This document shows, in pieces, positions 1 to 11,124 of a stretch of 64,000 nt of DNA (within the stretch, counting starts at the first letter, position 1; every line of letters begins with the position of its first letter). Under the pieces are notes generated by a model. The model did no database searches. It saw only the letters and a list, made by a program, of their open reading frames with translations, and was not told where the DNA came from. A program made the translations under genes and the position numbers. The DNA comes from Lentinus brumalis (Eukaryota > Basidiomycota > Agaricomycetes > Polyporales > Polyporaceae): positions 496,001 through 560,000 of the forward strand of contig MARA01000015.1 in assembly GCA_001792895.1 (NCBI GenBank). The letters run 5' to 3'.

Positions 1-746
1 CTTGACCATCGTGAAGCTTGTGAGTGCCCCTGCGTAGCTTCCGCCGAAAAGGACCCATGGAGCCTGACCGGGTGCGACAGAATCACCGTCCGGCTGTGGC
101 AGCTTGACGCTCTTCACGAAGTACTCCAAGTCATCGATCGCCTGCTGGATGGTGTGGTACTCGAGGCTTGCATCCGACAGATCGTCGAACGGGCTGGATT
201 CACCGTAATACCGGTGCTCGAGCACAACGACAGAGCCGTTCTGTGCCTGCGCAACCTGCCCGACGATAGTGCGGTTCGTGAGGTATGCCGTAAACCCTGG
301 CAGTGCACGGCGACGTAAGTTCGTCGACGCCGCCGGTGCAGACCGCAGTCAAACTTACCAGCCGCATTGCTCTCCCCGGGCGTCGTCAAGAGAATGGGAC
401 CACCTATGCAGAACTGATTAGAGGTGTACTGGAACTAGTAGCGATGCTGACACCCACCTGGCTCGTAGAACTCGTACGTGTGCCAGTATCGCTGCTTGAA
501 GGTGCCCAGGGAGGGGTTGGTGTGGTCAATCAGCTGATCAAAATAGTACGTCGTGTTGTACGGCGGAAGCTCCGTCCCGTTCTTGCTGGTGACCGGACCT
601 TCCGCCTGAGCAACGATAGGAATGCTGGGGCGCCGAGGAATGTTCGCGTGCGCACGTCCGTCGGCGGTCCTCGCGGCGACCTGTGCCACACCGAAGAGAA
701 GCAGCGCAGCGACAGCGGCTACGTGGGCAAGCTTGAAGTGCAGCAT
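1..746 (-). CDS. Serine carboxypeptidase, peptidase family S28 (5' part, runs off the left edge)
   Basis: Secreted or lysosomal-type serine peptidase of family S28 (prolyl carboxypeptidase / dipeptidyl peptidase II group), which removes residues next to proline. The chosen ATG at 746 gives a hydrophobic signal peptide (MLHFKLAHVAAVAALLLFG). Exon 1 (746-458) encodes the family N-terminus, with FDQLIDHTNP and TFKQRYW. Exon 2 is about 403-357 and exon 3 about 302-1, separated by introns of roughly 55 nt with GTGGGT and GTAAGT donors. Exon 3 carries EHRYYGESSP and, next to the window edge, GGSYAGALTSF, which contains the nucleophile serine in the family GxSYxG context. The catalytic Asp and His would lie beyond the window. 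No frame disruption is seen. Confidence is high for the family; the exact substrate is unknown. Confidence 0.88.
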
Positions 747-758
747 CGTCGCAAATGA

Positions 759-1820
759 GGAAGCAAGGCGCCGGAGTCAACGTCCTTTGACTACCGCGTC
801 GCTCGGCCTAGACACTGCGGGCCTGCGGCTGACAATCGAGGCGGGGATATGGATTTGGATGACATCAACTTATATACGGCGGCTGCGAGCAGCCATCTTG
901 CTCCCGCCTGCCGTCAGTACGCGAAGTTTGAGTTGTAGCCTAGTATTGGCGAATCATATTTGATGAAACGTCTGGCATCAGCGCGAGAGACGAACATGCG
1001 CTGCAAAACATGGGCATATGCAAGTTACTCGCAATGACCGTGCCCTACATCCACGGGGTTACACACTGACACACCGTCACAACAAGAACCTCGCCGCACG
1101 AGGCCGGTGCTGAGCACAGTGCTGGGGTAGTCGTCAGGGCGACCGAGCACACATGTAGAGACCGCTGCCACTGCCGTGAGCCGTCCGGCACCATTGAACT
1201 TGGCTGACACGTGGCGTATGCGTCTATGGGGATTATAGAGGTTAAAATAAGTAGACGGGTCAGTACAAAGATGCAGCATACGTGGAAGCAGACCAATCAA
1301 GACCAACCATGACGGTAGAAGGGTGGCGTCATTCGGGCGTCTGCGATGCCATTTTCGTCCCGGACTTCACTAAGTAGTCACACAGCTTGCGGAGGCCCGG
1401 AAGTATGTATTTCACGCAAAGAGACGCAGACAGAAGCACTTGTATCCGTCAGATAACTTCCAGGTCAGTAACGTCACACAGTCATCGATACCATTGGAAG
1501 CCCAAAACGATCCGAGTATATTCCAAGTATATTCTATTGCACAACACAACAAATGCACGTCCAGAGGGCCTAATCTCACACATAACACGACCATACGCAA
1601 CGACAGCAAACAGCAGAGATATCTAACGGAGACAGGAAAGACAAGAACATAGCAGACATAACGACGACGATAGCAGCAAACACAAACGGCAGACAGCAAA
1701 CATTCCGTACCAGCCAGACAAACGAACGAGAGGTCCAAACACAAACACGACACTAGTGTAAAGTACATTCCAAACCACGCACTGTGTGTGCAGAGGATAT
1801 AGGTATTCCGTGACTCCCGC
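759..1820. other. Intergenic region, no supported gene
   Basis: About 1.06 kb lies between the S28 start and the stop of the Zn2Cys6 gene; both genes are on the minus strand. The left part should hold the S28 promoter. The A/C-rich stretch at about 1390-1800 (many ACACA and CAACA words on the plus strand) fits the 3' untranslated region of the transcription factor, whose stop is at 1821. Short open frames on both strands have no recognisable family, splice support or consistent codon use. Confidence 0.5.
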
Positions 1821-4800
1821 TCACCGGCGGGCCCCGCCAGGCAGCTCCTGTTGGATGAACGACGTCCACGTCTCCGTCAGACTGTACCCATTGGACACTA
1901 CCGGCTGAGGCTGGTATGCCGGCGATATCATCTGCTGTGGCTGCTCCTGGTACTGATGATGCTGAGGGTACGCATACGCCTGCGGCTGAGCGTGCTGCCC
2001 CGAGGGCTGGGGCGGGGGCATATGCTGGTGGTGCATGCTCTGGCCGGTATGCTGCGGCTGAAGGGACGGCGGGGTATGCATGCTCTGGCCCGTATGCTGC
2101 GGGTGCAGGGGTGCCGGCTGCGGGTGATGGTGAGAAGATTGAGGAAGCTGGGAATGCTGAGGATGTTGAGGGAATTGCGCATGTTGCGCATGCTGCGCCG
2201 GGGCGTGTCTCGGCTGCTGCCTATACTGGGCATGGTTCGCGAGATGGTCCTGCTCGGGTGGCGTCTGCGTCTGGTACGACATCTGCTCGCCGTCCGCCGC
2301 GTGGACATCCGCACCCGGTGGCACCGTCCACAGCTCCGACCGCTGGTCAGGCACCGACTGCCCGTTGCCGAGCTGTCCAGTATTGGCGTTGGCATACCCC
2401 GCGTAGGAGTCATACTCGGGCACAGACTGCGTCGACGCCGTCGCCCTGACTTGCGCGTACGGATGGTGGTCCTGATATTGAGGCGAAGCCGCGCCCTTCG
2501 AGTACACCCCGCCGTACATCGGTATATCGTGCGGGTGCTGCTGCGGCGCGGCCGTCGGCGGGGGCGGGGGTGGGAGAGGCTGCGGCGCCTTCACGGGCTG
2601 CTGATGCGAGCGATAGTGTTCCGGATTGTGCGTCTGAGGGTGGCCATACTGCAACGGCTGGTACTGTGCTTGATGCTGCGAGCCTGCCGTGCTCGGCGGA
2701 GAGACTGAAGAGTGGTGTTGCGGGTGTTCGACAGAGACCGAAGGATGGTGCTGCGCATGTTCGACGGCGGCGTGCGGGTGCGCCTGCACCTGCGTCTGGT
2801 ACCACTGCGGATCCTGCTGCATCGCCTGCGACTGCTCCGTATACGGTTCCGCCACGGCGTATAGATGCTGCTGTTGTTGCCCAACTGCAGCACCTCCCGC
2901 GTCACCCGCGTAGTACGAGTTTGTCTGATGGATCTGCGCGTCGAGCTGGCCCTCGAACGACCGCAGCTCCGACATGAGCACTGGATGCACCGCAGGCAGG
3001 TACTGCGAGTCAAGCCCAGGGAACGCCTCCGCCGCGGGCGACTGCGAGTGCCGCTGGTTGTAGTCCGACCCACCCGAGCCGTTCTGCGACCCCGACGGGC
3101 TAGAGTTGTTCTCTGGGGCGTGACGGCACTCGACGACGATATGCTCGGCGAGATGCGCTGCGGCCGGTTCGACTTCGTCACAACGGTGCGAGGCGTGCGT
3201 CCGCTGAAGATCGAGAGCTCGTCTTGCTCGGGCTCGGCACCGCGCGGGCTGAATATGTCTCGGCGGAGGGGCTGGAGGCCTTGGAAGTACGCAGCCTGAG
3301 CTTTCTCGTGGAGCTTGCGCAGAACGGGCTATGTCATGAAGTCAGTCCACTAATCGCGGTAGAGGAAGCTGATGGCGAGCACGTACCACGAACTTCAACG
3401 CTCGCCCACCGTGCTGTGCCGCCCGTTCGAACAGGTCGCATGCGATACGGAGCTCGCCTAGAGCCGCCTGAGCAGTTTTGGTCGTACCACCCCGGGTGAC
3501 GACGGAGCCCATCATGACCTAATGTATCGCGTCAGTAGAAGGATCGACATACCCTGCGAAGCCAGCAACACTTACACAAGCGGAGAATGCATGTGTCCAC
3601 AGTACCCAGAAGCGCGCGATTTGGGTAGGGAAGAGTGCAAACTGTTCTCGGAGGGTGGAGAGGAGCGTGCAGGCGCTGCGATAGCCCGCGAGGAACGACG
3701 GTGCGTACTGACTCCGCATCGGGTCGCTTGGGTGGTCCGTAAGCGCGTGCGCAAAGAAACAGCGATGGACATAGAGCAACGCTGTGAGCCCGAGTCTGAT
3801 TAGAGGTGCGCCAAGCGAGAGTAGAGTCATGAACGTACTGAAGTGGAGGTAATTGATGGGCATGTAGTGAGACATCGTCTGCGACAGTCCGGCGTTCTGC
3901 GGTGGAGGGCCTTGTGAGTACTTCGGGAGCGCCATGTCCCGGATTCGCCGGTCGAGCTCAAGAATGGCAGAGTACTTGGGTGCCTGCGCCGTCAGCGTAC
4001 CCATGACGACTGGAGATACGCATTCTTTGCCCCAGCGTGCCTTCCACGCGGGGACTATCATCGTTCGAGTTAGTAACCCACAAGACGTGCCAAGTAGAAT
4101 CAACTCACAACTCGGCTGAGGTGTGCCGTCATCAGCAAGTGTCTCATCAGGATCCGCAGGTAGCTCGGTGTCGACGAATCCGAGTTCGAATGTGGGTAAG
4201 CGACCTGTGGCGAGTGCCTGACGGAGGATGGTGAGATTGAGATAGAACATAAGCTCATGCTTGACGCACCTGCCAGCAATCGGTAATGAACAGCTCCCAG
4301 AAAAGAGCACGCCTCTTCTGGGTCTCTGCCGTCGAGAGCTTGAAGCGCGAACAGTCACGATCTAGGACAACAATGAGTTGCTACATATGGTTTGATTTCG
4401 TCCGCGAACTTACGGAGACCGGTCTTTGAGGGGATCAAACGTCACAGGTCAGCAGCTGTCGTCATGCTACGTGCGAACATGCAGACACTTACGCTTTGCG
4501 CTAGCTTCGAGCTGAGACCCATCAGGGCCCACGTACTCTCGATGCTATGTTCGTCAGCAACCATGCCCTGGACCTGTGGTGAGTACACAAATTTGACGTC
4601 CTCCTAGGATTACGACATACCTGGTAGATAGCCATCAGACTGAGCACCTGCACGGTCGCAACACTGGGAGGCCGATCCATGACCGGCTCGAGACTAAGCG
4701 CAGCCCGGGCGAGCTGGTAGTACCTCTCCGCTTCAGGATTATGAGGGGCAGCAGGGAGCGTCGCGTCCGTCAAGGCGCCGAAGCAAAATACGACGAGCAT

Positions 4801-6103
4801 CAGCCCAAGCTCATGCGACGACGCCTGCTGCTTCGTGCCGTTTGGAAGATTGAAAGCATCAGCAGAGCCCACAAAGCCCATGGCTGCCGCGGAGCCCACT
4901 TCTTCTTGCGCTTCTTGGTAAAAGAGGGGAAAGACCTCCTCGCACAGCTGTCGCCGCGTGACCGCACCGAAGAACCACGGAGCCTGTTCGAGGTACAGTT
5001 CGCGCAACTCTCGTGCGCGATGCCATGGCGGAAGGTAGCTCGTGATGATGTCTTCGAGGTCGAAGATTGGAAGGTCAGAAGGACCGTGAGGGAATGCGGA
5101 CGCGAGACGGTTGAGTTCAGGGTGCAGACCGAGGTGCCCACCAGATGGTCGTGACAGTGTCGCGATCGTCAAATGAGGCTTCTCATCCTGCAATGCAAAT
5201 GAGCGTCAGCACACAACCTCGATCGACAGACCGCCGTCAAAGACGCGTAGACGGTAGCACAGCGCACGCCACAAAGGCGGGCGGCCAGGCGGCATCGGAC
5301 CCGCCCGATCAAGATTCACGTCAAGTCGCCGCAAATTCAATCACACGCTTGTGTCACAAACCGTATGTTCCTGGACTGATGCCGACATGGCTCTGAGCCC
5401 GTGTCTGATCGCCACAAGCAATGTCGAAAAAATGAAGTGGATTGCTCACCAACAGAAGGCTCTGCGGACACGAACGAACTGCTCAGCGCCCGGAAGACGG
5501 CCGAGAGTGTGGTTGGGACATACCTCAGATCCAGCTGAGCGGCCGTAGAACGTCGCAGCACCGTCGTCGCGGACTGCGAGCGTTCCGAACGCGTCAATGT
5601 AAGGGGGCTCCTCCTCGGACTCAGCATCGTGCTCGTTGATAGGCTCCAGCGATGTGCCCTCGGCAGCCACGTGGAGCTCGAGGCCTGACTTGATCTTGAG
5701 GAAGTTGGGGGCGAGGAGGGGATGGGGTTCGCGCGTCACGCTCGACTGCAGGATGGCGAGTCCGTCTTCGAGCTGTCGGATTCGATCGCTCATCTCTGCA
5801 ATCTTGCGATGCAGACGGTCCGTGTCCGCGAGGATGAACCTGAGTGGTTTCGCACGCGCGGTCGGGGGATGAATGAAATGTAACCACGCACCTCGTTCCT
5901 TGACCGGTGGTCAGGCTGCCATTGGGGCAGATGGAGGCACATCCTCGCCGTTTGCAGGACGAGCAGGGGACCGTCTTGTCGCATTTGAGCTTGAGACGGC
6001 GGCATTCTGCGCAAGATATGGCACCCCTTGCGCGCTTGAGTTCCTGCTCCTGAGACTTGACCGTGCGCTCCTTGTCGTCCTTGCGAGCGGACGAGAGGGG
6101 CAT
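1821..6103 (-). CDS. Zn(2)-Cys(6) fungal transcription factor with fungal-specific TF domain and long Q/H-rich tail
   Basis: DNA-binding regulator of the Gal4-type class. The start at 6103 leads into the cluster CAECRRLKLKCDK followed by PCSSCKRRGC, then a coiled-coil linker (LADTDRLHRKIAEMSDRIRQ). Later exons carry the fungal-specific domain, including GLHRDCSRFKL and RALFWELFITDCWQ. Approximate exons: 6103-5892, 5839-5524, one or two unresolved short exons, 5187-4621, 4573-4493, a 10-nt microexon 4423-4414, 4361-4270, 4217-4109, 4054-3576, 3518-3387 and 3328-1821. The last about 390 residues are rich in Q, H, P and Y, typical of a disordered activation region. The last exon needs one extra base at the G run 3116-3119 to join the conserved part to the Q-rich frame. 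Family resemblance is to sugar or plant-polysaccharide regulators, but the target pathway cannot be read from sequence. Confidence 0.82.
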
Positions 6104-7582
6104 GGTGGCGGGGAGAGTCAGGGGACGGAGAGGGGCGGCAAGAGCAGGCTGGTCGTGGTCGAGAGTCGGTCAGCGAGGGCAGATGGGGCGGGGCACTGGG
6201 AGACAGCAGGGCGTCCGATGCATGGCAAGAGAGTTCGGGACAAGACACGCTCCTTTCTAAACGCGCACCTCAAATACCCGTTCCCTTTCGCTCGCGGATC
6301 CCCACACCCGCCTGCCAATCTCGGTCCCCGCTTGCCCAAATTTGGTTCCGCGAGCCACACCGGCGCGCGCCTCCGTCTCCGGCCCGCCGCCCGTCGCAGG
6401 CCTCGTCGTCGCTCTTCAACTCGCCGTCGCTGTCTGCAGAGGTCTCGTCAGTGCATGCCGCAGCGATCTGCGAGCATCACGGGTCGCCAAGGGCGGATTT
6501 GCTGGTCACACGTTCGGGCACTTTACGGCATGCGAACCAAACAGTGAGCACAACTGCCACACCAGGCCGGAGAAGAAGAAAACCTCACATCGAGACCCGG
6601 GCTTCCGGACTGTCGTGGGCAAATGCTGCGGATACGGAGCTTGCACGGCGGTGGAATGAGGTACTGGCCCTTCTCAAATCTTCTCCACTCGACTGCCTCA
6701 AGTGATGCTGTGGCTATCGGGACCAGTCGTGAGCACCAGATGCAAGGTACACACCGTCGTGCATCGGTGAGCTCGGGGACTTCGGAGATTCGCACTCCGG
6801 AGAGCAATTGCTCGAGGCGTCGGTGAGCATCGGATGCCGACCGCGGAACTTGGGAGAGGTTTTCTCGGACATTAAACGACCGGTTGAAAGAATCGTCGTG
6901 AGGGACCCTTTGACAATCAATCTACGCAATGCGCATATAGTCAGTATATGCAGAGGGATGTACGCCGCCATGCGGAAGGATGGTATGCACCGGCTATCTC
7001 GGAGTGGAACGATGACCTCAGGAATAGTGCCTGAATGACTATATGCGCTGGTACCTTGGCGCACTCGTCCTCCTCGACATCGCGGTACTCGCTGGGGTTG
7101 GCCCGCAACACTTGAACGACGACGAGAGGGCAGACATGAGGAGAGCGACCACTGCCAATGAGGGGAGAAGTCAAGGAAGGGTCTTGATGCGTACAGAGAC
7201 TTTGTAGGACGGCTAGACCTACGGCAAGGGTACTTATCTCGATTCCGGAAGTCGAAGATCCCGACGCGGTCACATGACGAGACGCGCTGCCTATGGAGTA
7301 TGGACTGGACGCGTATCCGTCCCCCTGCTGCTCGCCTTTGCCTTTGCTGTCACCGTCGACATTTGCAACGCCACTACGCAGTATCACCACCCGAAACGGA
7401 GGAAGAACCTTTGAGCACGAATCCGATTCCAGCACAAAGCTGAGTATGCGAAGGGAGCGCACCCAGAGACATCGCGGGGAGCCACACGTTTACTCAGCAC
7501 AAGCACGAAATATGTTACACACATGCATCCTACATGTCCACTAAGGCAGGGTAACACCATAGATCGTAGCCACCTCCTCCGT
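6104..7582. other. Intergenic region with only weak coding signals
   Basis: About 1.5 kb lies between the start of the Zn2Cys6 gene and the stop of isocitrate dehydrogenase. The part nearest 6104 is the expected promoter and 5' leader of the regulator. Minus-strand open frames at 6523-6807, 6714-7064 and 6941-7462 overlap one another, match no family known to me and show no convincing chain of splice junctions. A small unknown gene here cannot be excluded. Confidence 0.4.
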
Positions 7583-10308
7583 CTACAGCTTCGCCTTCGA
7601 GGACAGCTTCTGCTTGAGCTTCTCCTGCAGCACAGAACCAGCACATCAGCAAACCGCGCTCACAAAAATCACCACGAGCACTCACGTTCACTTTGTCCAT
7701 GTACACGTCCGTGACCACCCAGTGGTCCCGCTTCATGTCCTTCCCGTGGATCGCCAACGCCAGATCCTTCGTCATGATCCCGTCCTTGTCAATCACCTCC
7801 ACGCACGCCGCCTCCAGCTGCTCGCAGAACGCCTTCAGCTGCGCGTTCCCGTCCAGCTTCGCCCGGTGCAGCAGCCCGCGCGTCCACGCAAAGATCGACG
7901 CGACCGGGTTCGTCGACGTCTCCCGGCCCTTCTGCCACTCGCGGTAGTGCCGCGTCACCGTCCCGTGCGCCGCCTCGCTCTCGATCACGTCCCCCGCGGG
8001 CGTGATCAGCTCCGAGGTCATCATCCCGAGCGACCCGAAGCCCTGCGCGAGGATGTCCGACTGCACGTCCCCGTCGTAGTTCTTGCACGCCCACACGAAC
8101 CCGCCCGACGACTTGATCGCCTGCGCCACCATGTCGTCGATCAGCCGGTGCTCGTAGTAGATCCCCGCGGACTCGAACGCCGTCTTGTACTCGGCCTCGT
8201 AGATCTCCTGGAAGATGTCCTTGAACCGCCCGTCGTACTTCTTCAGGATCGTGTTCTTCGTCGACATGAACTGCAAAGGCCGTCAGCCAGCGTTCCTGCG
8301 CAGCAAGACGTCACACCCACCAGAGGGAGACGCTTCTGGAGCGCCATCTTGAAGGAAGAGTGCGCAAACCCGCGAATAGACTGTGGCAGTGTCAGCTAAG
8401 CTGACCGAATCGTACCACTCGCAGAATTCGTAGACTCACATCGTCGGTGTTGTACATCGCAAGCGCTACACCTGGGCCCTTGAAGTCATACACGTTGATC
8501 TTCGTCGGCGCACCACCGTCAGCGGGGCTGTAGACAAGCTCGAGCTTGCCCGGTCCCGGTGCCAGGAAGTCCGACGCGCGGTACTGCACAGACACATCAG
8601 CGACCTCTCCGTGGACGCAACACGCTCGAGACGCACCTGGTCGCCGAACGCATGACGGCCAATCACGATGGGGTTCACCCATCCCGGCACGGGGCGCGGG
8701 ATGCGCGCGAGGATAATCGGCTCGCGGAACACGGTCCCGCCAAGGATGTTGCGGATCGTGCCGTTCGGGCTCTTCCACATCTCCTTCAGCTTGAACTCCT
8801 TCACGCGGGCCTCGTCGGGCGTGATCGTCGCGCACTTGATGCCGACCTTGTGCTTGAGGATCGCCTCTGCCGCCTCGACGGTCACCTTGTCGTTCGTCTG
8901 TGATGCATGCGCTCGTCAGGACGTGGATGCCGTCGGATTGGTCGACACATACCGCGTCACGGTGCTCCAGGCCCAGGTCGTAGTACTTGATGTCCAGTTG
9001 AAGGTACGGAAGGATGAGCTTGAGACACGCCGGGCATCGGTTAGCATCAGAGCAAGGAATTCGATGACATCCCAAGGAAACCTAGTCAAAGGGTCCCGCC
9101 ATCACTTGTGCACCGTTTCCCGAACGAGCAGCAGAGTAAAACGGGACAGAGGACGAGACAGAAACATGCGTATAACGTCTGGTGAGTTTGACCTCTCCTT
9201 CTCTGCGATTTATTCGCCGAGATGACCAGACTCGGAAGCTGCTCGCCTAGCCGCTGTTGACATTTCCTTATCCAGACAATATGGCACGATGCGAGTATGG
9301 TGCCACGGGTGCATATACTCCTGTTGTTCAACACCTGCCTGATCCCCTTCGAATGAACGGCGGAACGCATTGCATCGCCGCGGCTCAAACCAGAGAACGC
9401 GACAGAAATCTTGGAGTCCCGTAGTGACATTCGCGACGGAAGTCACTACCCCACACCCGTCTATACCAATCTCACCAGACAGTTAGGGACGGGTTGTGCT
9501 CTGGGGTGGTGTCCGTTCTCCTTCCCTTTCTGTCCGCGCCCTAACTGTCTGGGAACGAGACTAAGAGGTTGCCAGGTTGGTGCCTTGCTCGACAACTGGA
9601 CCTGCCGCGTCGTTGAACTTGTATAGCCAGCGCTGTGGCAGCTCCATTGCCTATCAGGACTCACCCAGGCCTTGCCTCATGCGCAGGAAGGAGCGTCTCA
9701 CTGCCCATGGAGTTTCATCCATCCCCGACACTGCAGGTATAGGCCAGGATCCCCGCCGCGCAAGGAGGACTCAATTTAAAAGCTTGAGCATGGACGGATC
9801 CAAGTCGCACAACCAACGCCGAGTTCGGGAGCGGGGACCAGTGCACTCGGACATGGACAAGCAACGCGGGAAACGTGCTTGAGACACCTCCCAGACCGTA
9901 CGACGCAATGCCACCAAGTTGAACAAGTTGAAGCCACGCAGGCGGTCCAGACTCCGGACGCCGCAACGACGATAATCAAGCGACGGAACTCACCTCCTCT
10001 CTGATCTTCTTCCAAATGATCCTGGTCATCTCATCTCCATCAAGCTCGACAACCGGGTTCTGGACCACGATCTTGTCCTCTGTCGCCATCGATCATTTCC
10101 CCGCATTGTGAAGCCGTCCGAAGCCAGCATCAACCCCGCATACGCCATCGAACATGGAAGAGTGGCCTTCGTCAGCAAACGATACCAAACAGTAAGGATA
10201 GCACTCACGCATCCTGGCAGAGCTGCTTGCGAACCCTCTGTAAAGGCTGGGGACGACAGAGGCGTACTGTCTGCCGTGCAGAGAGCGCGAGACGTAGCGC
10301 GACAACAT
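7583..10308 (-). CDS. IDP1: Isocitrate dehydrogenase [NADP+], mitochondrial with peroxisomal-type C-terminus
   Basis: Oxidative decarboxylation of isocitrate to 2-oxoglutarate with formation of NADPH. Exon 1 (10308-10209) encodes a basic, Ser-rich presequence ([20 protein letters not shown]...) ending ARM. Exon 2 (10079-9994) starts [20 protein letters not shown]; exon 3 is 9018-8953 ([20 protein letters not shown]). The rest includes [48 protein letters not shown] and the isopropylmalate-dehydrogenase signature region [19 protein letters not shown]. Length and order fit the eukaryotic homodimeric enzyme throughout. The C-terminus is SSKAKL; AKL is an accepted PTS1 signal. A second ATG at 10089, inside intron 1, would give a leaderless [10 protein letters not shown] form. 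Intron 2 (9993-9019) is about 975 nt, far longer than the other introns here. No frame disruption. Confidence 0.95.
9421..9449. other. Short perfect hairpin inside long IDP intron 2
   Basis: GTAGTGAC (9421-9428) is followed after 13 nt by its perfect inverse GTCACTAC (9442-9449). It lies 25 nt from the larger hairpin at 9475-9552. Function unknown; the loop is short enough for RNA folding on either strand. Confidence 0.45.
9475..9552. other. Inverted repeat / hairpin inside long IDP intron 2
   Basis: CCAGACAGTTAGGG (9475-9488) is perfectly inverted at 9539-9552 (CCCTAACTGTCTGG), a 14-bp stem with a 50-nt partly complementary loop. Beyond the stem, TCTC on the left can pair with GAGA on the right across a small bulge. 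It could be a structured intronic RNA, a small-RNA precursor or the terminal repeats of a tiny transposon remnant. Sequence alone does not decide. Confidence 0.5.
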
Positions 10309-10515
10309 GGTGATCAGGACGAGAGAGCGGTCGGGGACCTAGGATACAACAGGGCAGAATATATACCTTCTGCTCGACGAGCAAGAACCTCGGCCGAATC
10401 GCAGCTGCCAGCGAGATATGCGAACTCGAGAGCGCAAGGGCGAGTCGGCTGCGGTCAGCAGGTCAAGGCTTCGGGTTCGCAGGCTCGGGACTCCGGGCGG
10501 TCATGGTCGAGTCAT

Positions 10516-10556
10516 CTAATCTTATCTGATACGGGCCATCTGATCTTATCTGGAGG
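10516..10556. promoter_or_regulatory. Clustered GATA-type motifs in the IDP / bL28m divergent promoter
   Basis: The 392-nt gap between the IDP start (10308) and the bL28m start (10701) contains CTTATCT twice (10521 and 10545), inverse of AGATAAG, plus an adjacent TGATAC, in a near-repeat ATCTTATCTG. Fungal GATA factors bind HGATAR. A shared regulatory role for the two mitochondrial genes is inference. Confidence 0.4.
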
Positions 10557-10700
10557 CTCCCTTACTATCTGGCAATAAGTGGACTTGTCGTCGAATAAGT
10601 GCACCTTACCGACCACACAATTAGCCCATATACTCGCCTCCCGGAACCTCGGGCTCGAAGTTGGCACTCACCGCTCACTCCCTCTGCCAGTGCCACCATC

Positions 10701-11124
10701 ATGTTCCCCTCAATACCTCTCTGGGAGGTGGTCAGCACGCCCTTCAAGCGTTCGCAGCTGGGTCTGTTCCAGGGCAAGATGAAGCAGTACGGAAACAGCG
10801 TACCCAACTCGAAGCACAAAACCCGCCGGACATGGCTCCCGAACGTTCACAACAAACGCCTCTTCTCCGACACCCTCGGGCAGAACTTGCGGATAAAGCT
10901 CACCACGAGGGCTCTGAAGACGATCAAGAAGGTGCGTGCTCTACTTGGACTGGACCGAGTCGGAGCGTGCTCATGCGAGTATATGTGTAGCACGGCGGCG
11001 TCGACAACTACCTGCTGAAGATGAAGCCGGAGCTGCTGGGTTGGGAGGGCATGCGTCTGCGGGTGATGGTCCGGGAAAAGCAGCAGGCTGCAGCAGCGGA
11101 GGAGGGTGCGAAGGTCGATTCATG
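10701..11124 (+). CDS. MRPL24: Mitochondrial large-subunit ribosomal protein bL28m
   Basis: Structural protein of the mitochondrial 54S subunit. Exon 1 (10701-10931) encodes MFPSIPLWEVVSTPFKRSQL and the L28 core: KQYGNSVPNSKHKTRRTWLP, then NVHNKRLFSDTLGQNLRIK and TTRALKTIKK. A 59-nt intron (GTGCGT to GTGTAG, 10932-10990) separates exon 2 (10991-11124), which starts HGGVDNYLLKMKPELLG and ends in a short acidic/Ala tail. The start was chosen because it gives the usual short extension before the L28 domain. The protein is about 120 residues, reasonable for a compact fungal bL28m. It is transcribed divergently from IDP. The yeast orthologue is MRPL24; the symbol is by family assignment. Confidence 0.9.

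Noticed and set aside
1851..2708. 285-codon plus-strand Arg/Leu-rich open frame
   Set aside because: Antisense of the CAG/CAC-rich Q/H tail of the transcription factor; composition is an artefact of the repeat codons.
7614..8399. 261-codon plus-strand open frame opposite isocitrate dehydrogenase
   Set aside because: Antisense shadow of a conserved enzyme in GC-rich sequence; its Arg/His/Leu-rich composition is typical of such shadows.
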